Of a stretch of 64,000 nucleotides of DNA, positions 1-11,681 are shown one piece after another. Both the position numbers and the translations under genes were made by a program. A model generated the notes under the pieces. It searched no databases and was not told where the DNA came from. It saw only the letters and a program-made list of their open reading frames with translations. The stretch is from NCBI GenBank assembly GCA_012656075.1, contig JAAKBF010000009.1:62001-126000 (forward strand), in the 5' to 3' direction. This DNA is from Phytophthora hibernalis. Its lineage: Eukaryota > Oomycota > Peronosporomycetes > Peronosporales > Peronosporaceae. Position 1 is the first letter of the stretch; every line of letters starts with the position of its first letter.

Positions 1-537
1 CCCTGGATCTTTAAAGGTATCAGCCACACATCGAGAGGCATTCAGGATCTGGTACCCGGTGCAGTACTTTGTATAGTAGGCATCCACTTCGTTAGGCTGC
101 GAGCAGTTGAGGAAGGTGCAATCCACATTGGCCACCTCGTACTTGGGGATGGCGATGTCGGCCATTGTGTAATTCTCTAGGGTCCAGATCTGCACGGGTT
201 CATTGCCAGGAGAGATGCCAAAGCCTGAGTCCCAAATCACCGCACGCTGGACAAGTCCCGGGAGACTGTGAAAATTGATGTTCAGTGGCTCCAGTCGGTT
301 GGTCACCGCTGTAGGGATCGACGTGAGTTTGGCTTGGGTGCTCGAGTCTCCCGCCTTGTAGCGCATGTAAAGCTGCTGGGCGATGTCGGAGTTAGAACCG
401 TCGAAGGCGAACGACGAGTTGACGGACGGAAGCGACGCAGAGGAGGAAGTCGCGACCAGACTCTGGAATGTGATGGTCTGAGAGCGTACGACGCCCCAAA
501 GCGAGCCAAAGAGCATTGGGAGGACGAGCACCGCCAT
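1..537 (-). CDS. Receptor-like TKL kinase, N-terminal part (runs off the left edge)
   Basis: Reading the minus strand from an ATG at 537 gives 179 open codons that leave the window at base 1. The protein starts with a hydrophobic signal peptide (about residues 1-19) followed by the ectodomain shared by the kinase array: an FAFDGSNSDIAQQLY block, LPGLVQRAVIWDSGF, PVQIWTL, and the cysteine pair CTFLNCSQPN, then a second pair ending SRCVADTF. The membrane helix and kinase domain must lie to the left of the window, so the kinase assignment rests on the match to the complete paralogues at 7991-9976 and 29121-31162. This copy belongs to the subgroup with a clear signal peptide (with 22458, 26816 and 29121) and shows no frame break. 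It is transcribed away from the rest of the array. Confidence 0.85.
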   Translation of the reverse strand, partial: MAVLVLPMLFGSLWGVVRSQTITFQSLVATSSSASLPSVNSSFAFDGSNSDIAQQLYMRYKAGDSSTQAKLTSIPTAVTNRLEPLNINFHSLPGLVQRAVIWDSGFGISPGNEPVQIWTLENYTMADIAIPKYEVANVDCTFLNCSQPNEVDAYYTKYCTGYQILNASRCVADTFKDPG

Positions 538-1681
538 GGCCGTCGTCACACGTGGGAAATCTCGGAATGGGAAGGCGTCGGTGGGTCAATGGCAGAGATC
601 GACAGAGATATCACTCCACTTGAATCTGCTGAGTTGGACTCGCCCGGCGACACATCACGGAGGATAGATAGCGAAATGGCTCCACTGTCTGCACCGAGAT
701 GGAACAGCGTTGTGCGTTCTGGTGTGATGATAGATGCTGGAGGAACGTACAGTATTCGTCGGACAGTGTCGGTGCTAGGTAGCTTGGAGTTTTGACTACA
801 TGTATTTGCGACCTTGGCGTCATGCAGACGTCAGCTGTCGACCCTGCGCCATCCAAAAGTGTAGGTTGAAGTGGTCGTGTGGTCGTGTGCTCGGGCAAGC
901 GTAGCGGGCTCTTGAAGATGCGTGATCGTGTGCAAGTCAATCGCTTATCTGCACTTTCAACATGCCTCGATGAAACATGAACGAGCAGATATGGGTAACA
1001 AGAAAGCCCCGGGGCTCCGGCAGATATGGATAGTATTTTCACCCACTCGGGGAAATCCGATCTCTTGTTGAGCACAGCATCGTTTGCAAATGTGCAGCCT
1101 TGGCCAGCACTCGACTACAAACTGTTTCTCAAGAAGCCAGGAAACGGGTCTCGACTCCTTCAGCTCGCGGACAATTCTTAATAGGTTGGTGCATCTCATT
1201 TCTGGCAATCAACTGCCGAATCCAGAGTACATGTAACACATCGAGAACGAGGAGTAACTTGAGATACCTTCCGCACAAGTCCACCAAAAGCTACACATAT
1301 TGTTGTCTGATGCAGGCCCAACCCGATCTATACATCAACGTCACTGCATGTAACGTACGTTACCGGTATACTAAGTACATGCACACCGTTAGAGCAACTG
1401 TACGCATTCCGCATTCTGATGCCACAAATGTGGACCGCAATTGCCGTTGAGCCAGCTTGACTACATGTAGATTTACACCTGTAAACACGGTCGACTCCGA
1501 TAAGCACTATTTATTGAAGTTTGGTTGGTTTCCAACGTGCCTGGTGGGACGTTGCAGGTGTTACAAGGCAAGATGGGAACCCCCTCGGTTTCTATGTTGT
1601 AGGACAGAAACACGGTTAGTTCATTCTTCAATCTCCTAGCGAACGCACCACGCCCTGTTGTGCGTACCAATTCCTCCTACG
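538..1681. other. Intergenic region between two divergent receptor kinases
   Basis: This 1.1-kb stretch separates the start of the minus-strand kinase (537) from the plus-strand kinase (1682). Only short, overlapping open frames with no recognisable domain are present, so I see no gene. It must hold the promoters of both neighbours, but I could not identify a specific motif. Confidence 0.4.
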
Positions 1682-3756
1682 ATGAAGGTTGGATACAGAC
1701 GTCGTCTCTCTTCTTCGCAGGATATCGACAACGCTGCGCTTCCTTCTCAAAGCACTTTCTTCCATTTCGATGGCACCAACTCCGACTTGGCGAGACAGCT
1801 CTACCTTCGTGAAAAAGCTGGGGACGCGGCTGAGAAGATAAATGACTTTGACATTCCAGACAAGGTTCAAGAGCGTCTGGATGACCTCGATCTCGACTGG
1901 GATGACCTCTCGGGTATCGCGCAACGAGCGTTGTTGTGGGACACGGGCTATGGAATCACGCTGACCAACAAGCCTGTCAAGATCTGGACGCTTGGAGGTC
2001 ACTCCATGACAGACCTGGCCGTGCCACTAGTGCAGTTTCAGTCTGTCGGGTGTGAGGAGAGGAACTGCACACAGCCTGATAGTACTCTGAGTTTGAGCAA
2101 CCTCTACTGCAACGGAGAGCAAATGCTCAATGCTGCACGGTGCGTCGCTGAGGATTTCGTGGACGACGCTGAAGTTCATCTGGCCATGTGGATGACCGGT
2201 GGAAATCCTAAGGTGGTCCCGAATCCGCTCTTCCGGAAACACAAATGGGTCGATGGTAGCAGCGGCACGGACAAACACTACACTGTCGCAGCAATTCACA
2301 CGGTCAATATGGACGTTGAAGCAGCGTACGAGGAGTGCGCTACCGATGACCAAAATGGAGGATACGGGTCCCTGGTGCTGCCGTGTTACCATTCGGGAAA
2401 GATTACCGATGATGTACGGGAATCGTTTGAGGAAGTCGAGGGTACTCCCTGGGTCTCGCGGTGGCTCGTGGAGAATTATGCAGGTTCGGCACCACAAGGA
2501 ACTGGGCCCTCACCTTCGAGTACTGGAGATGGTGAAGACGGGTTTAATTTGGTTTTGATTGTGCCGATCGTCGCTGGGATTCTCCTGCTTGTCGGTCTGA
2601 TTGTCTTGGTTGTATTCCTCTTGCGGAGGCGAAACAATCGCGCGGACACGAACAATCAGCAGGAAGCTCAGCGCAGTCCTGGGAATCCGTACCAAGCGTA
2701 CAACAATTCGGATCCTCCTGTCAACAACAATGCTCATTGGCAAGCAGCACACAAGGAAGTGCAGTCTCCAGTTGACAACAACGTGAAGCACAGTTCTACA
2801 CAGGGTTCCATCACTAGTGACGTCAACACTCGCAGGTGCAGCGACACATCTGCTCGGATGAGGTCAACGTACCAAGGAGAATTCAGCTCGGAATCCAACT
2901 CCACCATGAAAACTCTCCTTAGCAGCGAGTACCTGGCCGACAAACGCATTCCCTTCGACAATCTCACCTTTGAGAAAGCACTTTCGAAGGGAGCCATGGG
3001 TGAGGTGTGGCTTGGCAAGAACCAAGGGCAGCAAGTTGCTATCAAGAGACTTCTGCAGAGCAACACCAACCGAGCCGAAGAAGTGGAGGAATTCGCAAAG
3101 GAGATTGAACTCAGTGCCAGCTTGGTCCACCCGAACATCGTGCTTTTCATCGGGGTCGCTTGGAACACCCTCAACAATTTGGTCATGGTGCTCGAGTTCT
3201 TCCCCAAGGGAGACTTGCTATCCTTCTTGGACAAGAATACCGATGACTTGTCCTGGGCCAAAGACAAAATCCATATTGCTGTTGGAATTGGGCGCGCTAT
3301 GGAGTATCTTCACTCGCGTGCTCCGCCGATTATTCACCGAGATCTCAAGTCGAACAACGTCATGCTGACGAACGAGCTTGAGCCCAAACTGATCGATTTT
3401 GGTGTGAGTCGCGGAACTGCAGAAAACACAATGACCGCTGGCGTCGGCACACCCTACTGGACTGCTCCCGAAATCCTCGAAGGGAAGCGATACACTGAAC
3501 AGGCAGACATCTACTCGTTCGGAGTGATTTTGTCGGAGCTTGACACCGGTAAAAGGCCGTACTTTGATGCGCTAAGGTCTGACGGTAAAAAGCCAAAGCC
3601 GTTCCAGATCATGGAGAGGGTTATGGCAGATGACCTTCGCCCGAGTTTGTCAGACGACTGCCCCCGCGAATTCGGCACATTAGCGCGGCCTGTTGCCAGC
3701 AAGACTCGATGCGACGTCCGACTGCGGCTCAAGTGGTCCGAATGCTAGAAGGGTAG
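1682..3756 (+). CDS. Receptor-like TKL kinase (frame break near the C-terminus)
   Basis: The protein has an ectodomain of about 285 residues, one membrane helix (about residues 288-313, then the basic stop-transfer RRRNN), a Ser/Asn-rich juxtamembrane linker, and a TKL-type kinase from about residue 420. Kinase motifs are complete: glycine loop SKGAMGEVW, VAIKR lysine, HRDLKSNN catalytic loop, DFG, GVGTPYWTAPE. The ATG at 1682 was chosen because the next paralogue begins with the same M-x-V-x-x-RRRL pattern. No signal peptide follows either start. At 3661-3665 a run of five C shifts the frame and replaces the last 25 residues or so. Reading six C gives the normal family C-terminus and a stop at 3754-3756, while the uncorrected frame stops at 3748. 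I read this as a sequence error in an intact gene. Confidence 0.88.
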
Positions 3757-3922
3757 ACTTATCGTCGGCGGGTGCTTAGGCGTCCCGTAATGTGTTGAAG
3801 AAAGATGCAGTGCCTGCTTTCAATGATCGGGTTCTACATGTCCTTTCTCTCCCTACCATCTTCGACGGAGGGTTTTCTAACTATAATACCGGTACATGTA
3901 GCTGTAGAAAGGAGGTTGTGCG

Positions 3923-3950
3923 CTAAGAAACTATTTTAATAGTTTCTTAG
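3923..3950. other. Perfect 13-bp-stem hairpin
   Basis: Two 13-base arms (CTAAGAAACTATT and its exact complement) flank a TT loop, 170 bp past the kinase stop codon and directly abutting the left end of the MITE that starts at 3951. It could be a 3'-end processing structure of the kinase transcript, the palindromic target of the MITE, or a remnant of another element. The sequence alone does not choose. Confidence 0.5.
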
Positions 3951-4483
3951 AACACGCATTGCCTGTAACAGCCCGCCCTTTTCGGCGGTCCGTCGGAAAT
4001 TTTTGCTAAATCCGGTTGGATCGACCAATAGCATTCAATTTAACCATTTGGTATCGTTGAAAAGGTCGCAGATTTGAAAAATCGCGGGAAATCCGCAGGA
4101 GGGATGTCATGAGGGATATTTTGGGATAACACTCTGAAATAGAATAATTTAGATGACATGATTAAAGTAAACCAGCCTCCCAAATAGACTACGGGAAAAC
4201 CTGCTGCAAATCATTCAACTGTTGGCAATACGACCGACCAAGATCTTGGCATTTAGTTATCAGACGACTTATCTGCAGTGGAAGGAATGCTGTACTGCAA
4301 AAGAGCCGTCGTTAGCTGTAGAATATTCATGCGAAATTAGCGCTTCTTAACGGTTCTGGATGATAAGAATTTGGTCGACTTCGATAACTTCGGATCCTAA
4401 ATGATTTGAGATTTGGCTAGATTTACACTGGATAACTGTATGGAAGGCGTGAAAAAGGCGGGTTGTTACAGGCAATGCGTGTT
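3951..4483. mobile_element. MITE with about 33-bp terminal inverted repeats
   Basis: The left end starts AACACGCATTGCCTGTAACA and the right end is its reverse complement. The match runs for about 33 bases with two or three mismatches (the next bases are GCCCGCC versus ACCCGCC). The 533-bp interior is AT-rich and has no coding frame, so this is a non-autonomous DNA transposon. I could not define a clean target duplication: the left flank is the hairpin at 3923-3950 and the right flank is GTATTTTA. The superfamily is therefore unassigned. Confidence 0.75.
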
Positions 4484-4921
4484 GTATTTTAAAAAATGCT
4501 ACATGTATTAATAGTACCAAGTACTTTCCGTATCGTCAAGTCATTATTGGACGATAACGCTCCATATCGTCACGTCTCCGACCGTCAGTGCAACTCCGAC
4601 CAGCATCCGACGCATCCCAAAATTTTATATCACACCATATTGTGGAGGTTTCGTAAAAATATATCCTCTCAAATGATTGGCTCCTTGATAGGTGGTATAC
4701 GTAATTACACCTCGTAAATGAGTGGCGCACGTGCAATTTTGCTGCGCCATTTTGCCCTGTGAGCTCAGTGCTCGATTGACCACCCGGCGTGGTGAATTGA
4801 GGGGGTACCGAGCATCGGTCACCTTAGAGGGTTTGTCTCGGCCACGAAGAACTGTGAATCACCAGTAATTCCCCGTCGAGCATTCCAGACGAGTACCCCT
4901 GCGAGGTTGTTGTCTAACCCC

Positions 4922-4985
4922 ACCGATGTAGCTCAATGGAAGAGCTCCCGAAAGGGAAGAAGGTGGTTCGATTCCGCCCATCGGT
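4922..4985 (+). pseudogene. tRNA-like sequence with shortened anticodon arm
   Basis: A perfect 7-bp acceptor stem (ACCGATG with CATCGGT), a 4-bp D stem (GCTC/GAGC) and a 5-bp T stem (GGTGG/CCGCC, one G-T wobble) with loop TTCGATT are present. Both Pol III internal promoter boxes match: TAGCTCAATGG (A box) and GGTTCGATTCC (B box). Between the D stem and T stem there are only 16 bases where at least 22 are needed, and they fold as TCCC-GAAA-GGGA, so no seven-base anticodon loop can form. It is a tRNA pseudogene or the head of a tRNA-derived SINE. It lies just past the 3' end of the Crypton gene. Confidence 0.6.
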
Positions 4986-4992
4986 AAATTTT

Positions 4993-7037
4993 CTATGCTC
5001 GAATGACTGCTGCAGACCTGACATCAACGGAAGCACCGACTACAAGGACGTGGGAAAGAAGATCGTGTTGCGTTACGGAAGCAGCTTGAGTGTGCCTTGG
5101 TGCAGGGTCTACAACTCTATCGATGGCGAGACGCTGGCGATAGGCGTTGATGAGGTCGTTGAGGCTTCCCTCGCGATGCAGCTGCCGAAGCGCCTTGAGT
5201 ACAGCGTTGGATCCCTTTGACGGTACGCCTCGCGCGCCAAGGTACTTATCCTTGTAGCTGGGCGATGACTCGTCGAGCGTGTATCCGTCTTCGATGAAGA
5301 GCTTCATGAAGGCCACAAGCTGCTTGGCATCTGATTTCTTGTGCTTGTCCGTGCTTAGCCATCCGCGCGGAACGGCAGTGTACCACGCGAACCAGGTGTC
5401 CATAAGTGGTATCGTCTTTGAGCGGCGTCGGCGCTTCACCGGTACGATTTCATCTTCATCTCTTGGTCGCTTGGCTTGATCTACATGTGCTGATGATTTC
5501 GCTTCAGTGTTGGTATTTGCAGCTTCTAGGGATTTGACTCGAGCCTCGAGGCTACGGTTGACCTCGATTAGCCTTTCAATCAGGGCAGTCTGATGTTCGA
5601 ACGCAACTTTGGCCTTCACGTTTCCTTCCATCAGGTGGTGTTGGATTGAGCTTTTGACCTCGTGAGTTGCTGTGACCAAGCAAGCAGACTCGTCATCGTC
5701 AAACCAGAGGCTTCAACGCATCGCTGGATCGTCTTCATTCCAGGCGCCTGCGCGTTGGTCTTCATCAACGACGGGTAGTGGAGGAAGATAGTTGCTGTCA
5801 GCACATCTCTCACAGCAGCGCAGACATTGAAGACCTTGTTACCCAGCGCATGACTCGAATTGAAGAGCTTGCGGCTAACCTCTCTAATATCCTCTTGTGT
5901 AGTCGAGTCGAAGACTTCCAGTGACGGAAGAACACAGGCTTGCTTTGGCGCCATCCCGCTCAGCACCTTGGCTACTTGATGGTCTTCTTTCGGAGTATTG
6001 AAGACGTACGCGAAGGCTTTGTTGGTCGTGGTCAAGTTCCAGGCTCCGCGATCGAATATCCACTGCGCCGTCATCTCTGAGCTCTCGTTCGCATGCTGCG
6101 CGCCGCCACGTCGAAACGAATGAGAGGTCAGCGGCTCTTCGACTCCAGCTGGACCAACAACACGATCGAGCAAGCGGTTGACAAGAGCGTGGACTCCGAC
6201 TGTCGGTGTCGTGTGGACGGTCGTGCTTCTCTTCGACGTCTGAGAAGAATCTAGGGCGCCGCTGTCTTCAAGTAGATCCAGTAATGGGATCGAGTCGGAC
6301 AGCTCAACAGGGACGTCCTTCGACTGCACTGGCAAGTGATCGAGCAGCGCTGTGCACGGCGACTCCTGCATGATCAAGGCCAGAGCGAGCGCCAGCAGCG
6401 GGTAAGTCATGAAGTCTTCGTCGGGAAAGAGCGACAGTGTCTGCTCGTCTGACGTCTTCTCGCGGATGAAGCGGATGAAGAACACGCCACCAGCACCGAT
6501 GGTGAGCTGCTGCTTCCGGACGAAGGTCAGGTCCGAAGCGCGCCCAAAGTGATACCACAATAGGCATAGCAATGCTGAATCTTGGTAGTCTGACGCACAG
6601 CAGGCCGTTGAATACAGATAACTTGTCATCTTCTTGAGATCATCCTTCGTGCATGCAACCGCTTTCTTGACAAACCCACCACTCTTGCGTTTGATGCAGT
6701 GCTGTTCAAGGGTACACCCAAGCCTAGCAGCTGGCGGGCCACAGCTCTACCTTGAACAGGGTACTCGTCGAGGAGCCAGCACTTCGCTTGGCGGAAATAT
6801 TGAGCGACGGAGTGGCCCGACAAGTGCAGCCCCTTTGCTCCTGCATGGAATGCTAGGTACACACCGAACTTGTCCATCAGCGTCACTAGGATGCCACCCG
6901 CGCGGCTTGGGTCGACAACGATCAACGCCTTGACATGCTCCATGCTCGTGCCCTCGGCGGAGAGGAAGCGATTGAACGCCTTTATGGCCGTCGCGCGCGC
7001 GCTTGGTGTTGGCGGGCTTCAAATCGTTTAGGCTCAT
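4993..7037 (-). mobile_element. Crypton-type tyrosine recombinase gene
   Basis: The gene reads on the minus strand from an ATG at 7037. It has the tyrosine-recombinase set: an arginine in GRASDL (about 6535), the H-x-x-R box in LTSHSFRRGGAQHAN (about 6085-6130) and a downstream tyrosine in AFAYVFN (about 6005), the expected nucleophile. A coiled-coil stretch and a basic KRRRRSK motif follow near the C-terminus. No DDE transposase and no terminal repeats are seen, which fits Cryptons; the family is known in oomycetes. The frame changes near 6985 (GC dinucleotide run), 6710-6712 (G run) and 5701-5703 (A run); the last two are one-base homopolymer shortfalls, so the gene may be functional. Element ends were not found. 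Confidence 0.75.
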
Positions 7038-7990
7038 TACTCTTGGTCGGAGAGGCGGCAAATATGCGAGTGATACGTAGCGCACCTCTCGCTTGTAGCA
7101 CGATACACATATCTGGGCGTCAGCTCCGACCAGATATGTCGGAATCGCTCAGCTTCCGACTGCAACGTAAAAGCGTATTTTTATTGGATAAAATAAAATC
7201 GTTGACGTGATTCGATTCGCCAAAAACCGAAGATATGGTTTTTATTGGCCAAAAACGAATTAAAGACCAATCTCATTGGCTAATATGTACCATACAAAGA
7301 TGAAGTTTGGTCGGAGAGACATTGTTATTCATCCATAGCCGACTTTTTTGCCAGGTGTCTGAGACCTTGTACGTGTTGGTAAATTGCACAGAAGTGCACA
7401 TACGCTAACGCGCACAGTACTTTATGACAGCTTGGTGAGAAAGAGGAATCCACGATTGCAATTGAGTTCATGCGTTTCAGCAAACCTTTTGTCTCTCTCG
7501 AGAAACTATTGGAATCCCATGGCATATTATAGTTTAAGGTGAGGTATATTGTGTTATTGTTCTCCATTGGAGAACGAACTCTAATATCCATTCCAGGTTG
7601 GTGATGTTTCCTACCTGGTTGCGTGGGCCCATTAGCTGTGCCATGCCCGTTTTCATCCCTCTCCGTTGTTCCGGATTCTTGCTCTTGTGAAACCCCTGGC
7701 ATCCCATTGAGCTCAGGAATCTATAGTCCGCAATCTCACAAGAATCGGCCAACAAGATATTGATAAGCTTTCTGTTCACGAATGGAGACGATGACTGGTT
7801 CACAAATTGAACAATTGGTCGGCCAGGTGCGTTGGTTCTGAAACCATGCGATGTTGCGTTTGTTCTAATTGAGTGCTTGTTTTACCGTTCAACACTACAT
7901 CTGCAACCCCCATTGCCTTCCCTCAACCCCCAACACTCGTCAGTTGAGTTTCTTCCTCGTCCTGAGCACAGCGTACCCGAATCCAAGAAT
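7038..7990. other. Intergenic region, no supported gene
   Basis: AT-rich DNA lies upstream of the Crypton start (7038-7320) and then about 670 bp leads up to the next kinase. The phrase TTGGTCGGAGAG occurs at about 7045 and 7306. Short open frames on the minus strand (7325-7803) have no recognisable domain. A hydrophobic LSFFLVLSTAYP stretch lies at about 7940-7980, out of frame with the kinase start at 7991. It could be a displaced signal peptide, but no ATG precedes it. Confidence 0.35.
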
Positions 7991-9976
7991 ATGGAGGTTG
8001 ACATCAGACGTCGGCTTGCATCGTACGAGGATGCACAGTTACCCACGAACAACACGTTCTTCGACTTTTACGGCACGAATTCCGACTTGGCAAGGCAACT
8101 TTACCTACGAGCCCAAGCTGGTGCAGATGCCCCACAAATGACCAACTTTGCCATCCCCGAACTTCTCCAAGATCGACTCGATGAGCTCCATCTTGCGTGG
8201 AATAAACTGCCGGGCATCGCCCAACGCGCGCTGTTGTGGGACTCGGGCTTTGGCGTCACACTCGACAATACGCCTGTGCAGATTTGGACACTTGGAGGGC
8301 ACTCCATGACGGATCTCGCCGTGCCATTAGTGCAGTTCCAAGCCGTCGGGTGTGTGGAGATGAACTGCACACAGCCGGACAACACCACGAGTCTAAGTAA
8401 CCTCCTTTGCAATGGTGCCCAAATGCTCGATGCTGCCAGGTGTATCATGGAGGATTTCGAGGACACAAAAGACATACATGCCTCAATGTGGGCCACCGGT
8501 GGTGATCCGGAGGTTGTTCCGGTTCCACGAGTGAGAAAACACGACTGGGTCGACGACAGCAGCGGCAGCGTCATTCACTACACCGTTCTCGCTGTACACA
8601 CGGTGGAAAATGACAACGAACCAGCTTATGGAGTGTGCCCTACTGATGCTGTGAATGGTGGCTACGGGTCTCTGGTACTATCATGCTACTCGACAGCAAA
8701 GACCCCTGACGCCATTTTGAACGAGAAACAGGACGTACAGGGCAGCCCTTGGGTCTCGCGATGGCTCGTAGACGATTATTCTTCAGTTGCTGGTACGGGA
8801 TCGAGCAAGTCTAACTTGGTATTCATTGCTCCGATCGTTGCAGGTATCTGCGTCATTATCGCTATCATTGGGCTAGTTGTTTTCTTCAAGCGGAGACGCA
8901 ACAGAGCTGACAATATGTCGATTGAGTCGCCCCAGGAACATCCGAGCAGCATGTATGAACCTTGCAAGGATACCGCTATTGGCGGAGACAAGAATGCTCC
9001 TTGGCGATCCACAGAGGAGACTATTGAAGACTCGGAGACCGCTACCCGCAGAGCTCGCGACGGAATGAAACGAAGTTCGCTCTACGAAGACGATTACAGC
9101 TCGGGTTCAAACGAAACGCTAAAAATCCTTCTCCGTAGCGAGTGCCTCATCGGAAAACGCATTCCATACGAGATTCTGAGCTTTGAACGAGCACTGTCCA
9201 AGGGGGCAAACGGAGAAGTGTGGGTAGGAGAGTTTGAAGGTAAACGGGTTGCTATCAAGAAGCTGTTGCAAACGAGAAACAATCGTGCTGAACAAGTGGA
9301 AGAATTCGCGAAGGAAATCGAGCTGAGTGCCCGCCTCGTTCACCCCAACATTGTGTCATTTTTTGGTGTCGCGTGGAACTCTCTCAACAATTTGGTGATG
9401 GTACTAGAATTCTTCCCAGTGGGAGACTTGCAGGAGTATTTGAGCAAGAATTCTGACCTACTTTCGTGGACGAGGGATAAAATGGAGATTGCGGTTGGAA
9501 TCACGCGAGCGATTGAGTACTTGCATTCTAGAACGCCTCCACTCATTCACCGAGATCTCAAGTCAAAGAATATCCTACTAACGAAGCGATTGGAGCCCAA
9601 GCTGATTGACTTCGGTGTGAGTCGAGACCGAGAAGAATACTCGATGACTGCTGGTGTTGGCACGCCATACTGGACGGCGCCCGAAATCCTCGAGGGCAAA
9701 CGCTATACGGAGCAAGCAGATATTTATTCATTTGGAGTTATCCTTACGGAGCTCGACACAGGCAAGATTCCTTACCACGATGCAGTGACACCAGACGGAA
9801 AGAAGCCGAAGCCGTTCCACATCTTGGCCGACGTGATGGCAGGAATGCTACGTCCGAACTTTTCCGACGAATGCCCTCGGGCTATTCGTCGCATCGGTGT
9901 AGCGTGTTGCCAGCAGGACCCCGAGCGACGCCCGACGGCAGCCCAAATCCTACTAATGCTGAAAGATTCTGAGTAG
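7991..9976 (+). CDS. Receptor-like TKL kinase, uninterrupted copy
   Basis: This is the only long copy in the array with no frame break, so it is the reference: 661 residues. The ectodomain spans about 1-272, with GTNSDLARQLYLR, LPGIAQRALLWDSGF, VQIWTLGGHSMTDLAVP, CVEMNCTQPD and a GGYGSLVLSC cysteine. The membrane helix is about 275-297, followed by KRRRNR; a linker precedes the kinase at about 388-655. Catalytic features are SKGANGEVW, VAIKK (lysine about 422), HRDLKSKN (aspartate about 521), DFG (about 539), GVGTPYWTAPE and the closing arginine in RRPTA. It is a membrane Ser/Thr kinase of the tyrosine-kinase-like class; the ligand is unknown. The ATG at 7991 matches the start of the copy at 1682, but neither has an obvious signal peptide, so a missed 5' exon is possible. 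Confidence 0.92.
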   Translation: MEVDIRRRLASYEDAQLPTNNTFFDFYGTNSDLARQLYLRAQAGADAPQMTNFAIPELLQDRLDELHLAWNKLPGIAQRALLWDSGFGVTLDNTPVQIWTLGGHSMTDLAVPLVQFQAVGCVEMNCTQPDNTTSLSNLLCNGAQMLDAARCIMEDFEDTKDIHASMWATGGDPEVVPVPRVRKHDWVDDSSGSVIHYTVLAVHTVENDNEPAYGVCPTDAVNGGYGSLVLSCYSTAKTPDAILNEKQDVQGSPWVSRWLVDDYSSVAGTGSSKSNLVFIAPIVAGICVIIAIIGLVVFFKRRRNRADNMSIESPQEHPSSMYEPCKDTAIGGDKNAPWRSTEETIEDSETATRRARDGMKRSSLYEDDYSSGSNETLKILLRSECLIGKRIPYEILSFERALSKGANGEVWVGEFEGKRVAIKKLLQTRNNRAEQVEEFAKEIELSARLVHPNIVSFFGVAWNSLNNLVMVLEFFPVGDLQEYLSKNSDLLSWTRDKMEIAVGITRAIEYLHSRTPPLIHRDLKSKNILLTKRLEPKLIDFGVSRDREEYSMTAGVGTPYWTAPEILEGKRYTEQADIYSFGVILTELDTGKIPYHDAVTPDGKKPKPFHILADVMAGMLRPNFSDECPRAIRRIGVACCQQDPERRPTAAQILLMLKDSE

Positions 9977-11681
9977 ACTTGCTGAAGCTACATGTACATG
10001 TAGCTCAGTACGGGTAATTTGTAATACTACGTAGTACATATTATTTTGATTTCATCAACGCTCACTGTATCGGAAAGTGTTGGTTTGAAGTGTGCTGCCC
10101 TTCAATTCAAAAGACTCAATAGCTCAGTGGGTACACACGTGGACATCAACACGTTGTTGACAACAACAGTATTCATAGGTTTCGTTGTCCACAGGATCGC
10201 GATCTCGAATTTAGGGAGCCTGTATCCTCTATCTGCTCAAGACAACAACAACAAACGAGATGGTATGCCGGATAGCTCCATCGTCGATGGTAGGATGAGT
10301 GAGCTGGATGTTCGCTTCATACAGTACGAACGCCTGTGATTCGAGGCTTATCGATGGCCGTCCAGCTGTCAGTCAAGACACTACGCGTGTGGCGGGCGTA
10401 CGCACCTCAGTTGGAGTCGTCGATCGACGCTTGCCTCTGTTCACAGTGGCACCAATGCATGGCAATGTGGCTGTCGCCCCTGTCGCCTCGACCATGGCAA
10501 GTGTCCGCTCAAACAGCAGATGAACTCAAATCGCAGCCATGAAAAATTGCGACTGCGAGTTCCCCAAAGCCCGATGGACAAGGCTCTCGTGGCGCGTTGT
10601 GTGAAGCCAGGTATGATACTTTTATAACGCTGTCAACTGCGCATTTGGTGATGACCACAAGAGCATACAGCAGCAAGTTGCTGACGCCCGAAAGGTGGAG
10701 ACATGACTTGTGCAGTAACATACCGTAACAGCCTTTCCGACTTAGGTCACATGCATTAATAGTGCTTGTGATGTGATGGAGGGCTTGCAGTGCACAAACC
10801 AGTCCAACGATGCCTTCATCCAAGACTTGGACAGTCGAGAGTGTGTTGCAGCTCACCTGGGTTCGAATTCGGCGATAGCCTTCCGCGTAGAACCTCGTCA
10901 ACCGGGCATCTTTCGCTGTGAAAAGACCCCGGAAAGGCGTCGAAATGGATCGGGCACTTGAGACTTTCGACCCAAGTCTGCGGACTTTATTAAAGACCAG
11001 GCGTGATGGTGGACACCTTAGTCCGATCCGAAGATGCCTCCGTATCTCGCGCTCGCACCTGCCACCGATGTCTCAAAGATAATCTATTCTATTCTCGACT
11101 GGTTTCCACCTCAGTGATATCTCACTCAACTACAGTTATCGATCGCTAAATAGTGGAGAAATGCCACCAACACCTTTCGACGACACCTGTGTGGAGTGAA
11201 AAGAGCGATCCTGCCAAGGTGTTGACCCTCGTTCCAGAAGTTTGGCAAATCGGGATGGAACGGAGACACTGTCTCTTGACTGTCGGGATCAATCGCGTCA
11301 TGGCCCCAACTGACTTCGATGAAAGGTTTGTCTCTTCCAGTTGTAATCGAGTATTGGAGGCAGCGCCGAAGCCGAGTTTACACACATTGACTATGGTTTG
11401 AGGCCCTTCGATACTCGGTGGAAATGCATCACGATGGGCGGGTATCCGTTTTTGAACTGGTGATCACGCGGAGGCATTGAAACTGTAGCTGTTTGCATTG
11501 TGTGTTTGCGGTCCATTCCCCCAATTCCAGTGTGTGTGGGTGAACACGCTCATGCGAGTGCCCAATTACTCGATCAGTTCCCAATACTCTGCCAAGAAGT
11601 TTGAGTTATTGTTCGTCACGAACCAGCTCTTCGTTCAGTTGACGCCACGCTGGATCAGTTTTGCATTTGGACAGACGTAAC
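9977..11681. other. Intergenic region, no supported gene
   Basis: A 1.7-kb gap lies between two kinases. Several frames of 60-130 codons are open on both strands, but none shows a domain, signal peptide or similarity to the array. I see no transposon ends. A GGGTTCGAATTC stretch at about 10859 resembles a Pol III B box but has no partner A box at the right distance. Confidence 0.35.

Noticed and set aside
268..795. Open frame of 175 codons on +
   Set aside because: It lies opposite the ectodomain of the minus-strand kinase and has no domain; it is a shadow frame.
10090..10871. tRNA-like boxes (TAGCTCAGTGGG at about 10121 and GGGTTCGAATTC at about 10859)
   Set aside because: They are about 740 bp apart and no cloverleaf stems surround either one.
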